From positions 1-64,000 of the forward strand of contig NZ_JBHLZU010000011.1 of the NCBI RefSeq assembly GCF_042429765.1: DNA of 64,000 nt. The letters run 5' to 3'. Shown here piece after piece: positions 62,800-64,000 of the stretch. The translations under genes were made by a program, and so were the position numbers. The notes beneath the pieces are model-generated. The model was given only the letters and a program-made list of their open reading frames with translations. It did not search any database and was not told the DNA's origin. Each line of letters begins with the position of its first letter. The first letter of the stretch is position 1. Source of the DNA: Allokutzneria oryzae (lineage in GTDB: Bacteria > Actinomycetota > Actinomycetes > Mycobacteriales > Pseudonocardiaceae).

Positions 62800-63450
62800 T
62801 CAGCCGACCACGCGGGTGAGGCGGGCGGAGGTGTGCGGCTGCATGGGCTGGCCGGCCATCGCGCGCTCCTCGACGTAGGCCAGGTCGCCCTCGACGATGC
62901 CGTAGAGGCGGGAGGCCGCGTTGACCTCCTTGGCCGTCGCCGTGCGCATCACGATGTCCGTGCCGAACTCCCAGGCCGTCTGGCTCAGCGGCTTGCCGTA
63001 GTAGATCTCGACGATGCCCGAGGAGTGCGTGAGCAGCACCTCGATCGTCTCGTCGGCCTGCGGGCGCCAGAAGCCGGTCTCGCGGGCCGCGGGGCGGATC
63101 ACGTTGCCCGCCTCGTCCAGCAGCCAGGACCGCGCCTCGTAGTAGACGAACGGCCGTCCGTCGTGGGCGAAGGTCACCTGCTGGCCGAAGCGGTACGGGC
63201 CCTCGATCGTCGGGTAGACGACCTCGCCCTCACCGCGCCACACGCCGATCAGCGGCAGCAGGTCCAGGCAGTCGTCGTGCAGGTTCGGTCCCATGCGCAG
63301 GTTCGCGGTGTCGCCCTCGACGGGCATGTCGTCGAACTGCGGCAGGTTGCGGTCCCGCGTGCTCTCGGCGCGCTCGGCGGCCGCGCGCAGGGCGGCGTCG
63401 CCACTGCCGGGCACCGCGCCCGGCGTCGGCTCTGGGGGTGTCTGCGTCAT
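62800..63450 (-). CDS. Nitrobindin-like heme-binding beta-barrel protein (FABP/THAP4-like)
   Basis: 216 residues from ATG 63450. A 40-residue charged extension precedes the barrel, which has LLPLIGVWRGEGEVVYPTIE (the GxWxGxG motif), FGQQVTFAHDGRPFVYYEAR and RETGFWRPQADETIEVLLTH. The C-terminal QPHTSARLTRV holds the conserved His expected to bind heme iron. Mycobacterial relatives react with nitric oxide and isomerise peroxynitrite. A role against nitrosative stress is by family. Confidence 0.88.
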   Translation of the reverse strand: MTQTPPEPTPGAVPGSGDAALRAAAERAESTRDRNLPQFDDMPVEGDTANLRMGPNLHDDCLDLLPLIGVWRGEGEVVYPTIEGPYRFGQQVTFAHDGRPFVYYEARSWLLDEAGNVIRPAARETGFWRPQADETIEVLLTHSSGIVEIYYGKPLSQTAWEFGTDIVMRTATAKEVNAASRLYGIVEGDLAYVEERAMAGQPMQPHTSARLTRVVG

Positions 63451-63466
63451 GTCCCTGATTCGCTCG

Positions 63467-63565
63467 TCAGCGCTGGTCTGCGTACAGCCGGTAGACGACG
63501 TAACCGGCGAACCACAACGTCAGCAGCGCGGCCAGCACGATCAGCCCGGCAAAGAACCATTCCAC
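63467..63565 (-). CDS. 32-residue membrane protein
   Basis: From GTG 63565 the frame encodes VEWFFAGLIVLAALLTLWFA, then GYVVYRLYADQR and stop. It is one membrane helix with an aromatic start and a short basic tail. TATCCT (63577-63572) lies 6 nt before the GTG, so the message is likely leaderless, as for several neighbours. It lies 16 nt upstream of the nitrobindin-like gene on the same strand. Function unknown. Confidence 0.6.
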   Translation of the reverse strand: MEWFFAGLIVLAALLTLWFAGYVVYRLYADQR

Positions 63566-63627
63566 CCGCCGAGGATAACGCCGGGGGTGGGACGACCGTC
63601 CCACCCCACCCCCGCGCAGTGACCGGA

Positions 63628-64000
63628 TCAACAACCCCACTGGCCGCTGACCGAGATCGCCCGGTGCAGCGCGGAGCACGTCAGCGCGCCCACGACGCCG
63701 CTGTCCTTGATGCCAACGTCGCGCTGGAACGCGCGCACCGTCGCCTGCCACCGCTCGTCGTAGCGCCCGTCGGAGCCGTTCGGGACGTCGATCTCCAGCC
63801 GCGGCAGCGCGTCGGCGAGGCGGTCGATCAAGCGCGCCGGGCTGGAGACCGCGCTCCGGCAGCGGTGGCGCGCTCGTCCGGCCGGGCGGCAGGACGCCGA
63901 CGAGCGCCTGCCAGGTCGGCTGGTCCACCACGCCGTCGTCGGTGATTCCGTTGTGGCGCTGGAAATCCCGCACCGCCGCGAGGGTGTTGACCGCGTAGAG
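63628..64000 (-). pseudogene. Peptidoglycan-binding protein with two PG_binding_1 domains, frameshifted, partial
   Basis: The gene enters from beyond the window. In the first frame the domain reads VRDFQRHNGITDDGVVDQPT, WQALVGVLPPG (63870-63990). The second domain is in another frame: LPRLEIDVPNGSDGRYDERW, QATVRAFQRDVGIKDSGVVG, ALTCSALHRAISVSGQWGC, stop at 63630-63628. The frames switch in the linker near 63840-63880 without a stop in either, so a 1-base indel or an assembly error is likely. FQRHNGI and FQRDVGI are the domain cores that bind the cell wall. If intact it would be an exported wall-binding protein. Confidence 0.6.

Noticed and set aside
1..64000. tRNA, rRNA, prophage, integrase, replication origin
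   Set aside because: No tRNA-like arms, rRNA sequence, phage or integrase genes, or DnaA-box cluster were seen on reading through the window; a covariance search would be needed to exclude small RNAs.

Overview
The window is a high-GC actinobacterial chromosome segment. The gene repertoire (purF-purM beside a sterol-carrier gene, DUF3073, an RsiG-type anti-sigma protein, a CebR-type cellulose locus, many GTG starts, frequent leaderless promoters) fits a filamentous soil actinomycete, most likely of the Pseudonocardiales; that placement is inferred. There are no rRNA or tRNA genes, no prophage or integrase, no CRISPR array and no secondary-metabolite assembly line.

Layout. 1-3 kb: start of a superoxide dismutase whose ribosome binding site sits in a perfect hairpin, a secreted beta-propeller, and a DHA2 drug exporter divergent from its HxlR regulator. 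3-10.5 kb: two tandem secreted GH2 enzymes of the exo-beta-glucosaminidase type, divergent from a Tat-secreted beta-helix protein. 10.5-16.5 kb: SCP2-like protein, MHS transporter, a six-cysteine secreted protein, VanZ-like protein, and purF-purM. 16.6-25.4 kb: regulation and signalling (SigE-type sigma factor with membrane partner, CitAB-like and NarL-like two-component systems, DUF222/HNH protein, diguanylate cyclase). 25.4-28.2 kb: methyltransferase plus a degenerate polyprenyl synthetase, then a decayed stretch. 28.2-32.3 kb: TctCBA tricarboxylate transporter and a second sigma/membrane-partner cassette.

32.4-40 kb is a complete cellobiose/cellulose locus: cebR, two perfect TGGGAGCGCTCCCA operators, cebEFG, a GH1 beta-glucosidase and two tandem secreted GH6 cellulases; the transporter ATPase is not here. 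40-52.1 kb is a complete myo-inositol locus: LacI-type regulator and iolA on one strand; iolG, iolE, a dedicated sugar ABC transporter, iolC, an aldolase-like gene, iolB and iolD on the other. Two TAGAGCGCTCTA-type operators lie between them.

52-64 kb is mostly housekeeping: DUF3073, an unknown conserved protein, two MFS transporters, two paralogous small secreted proteins, an asparaginase with an apparent ATC start, RsiG, a BKACE enzyme, YgfZ, a Fur-family regulator, a class IV aminotransferase-fold enzyme, a nitrobindin-like protein, a 32-residue membrane protein and a frameshifted peptidoglycan-binding gene.

Two families of non-coding repeats stand out. One is a 62-bp element with identical 21-bp inverted arms and a 20-nt variable loop; it occurs three times, each time filling the gap between convergent genes. 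The other is a 143-158-bp element occurring three times; two copies in tandem are flanked by direct repeats of the neighbouring genes' stop-codon junction. Local gene pairs are also common (GH2, GH6, sigma cassettes, MFS genes, small secreted proteins).
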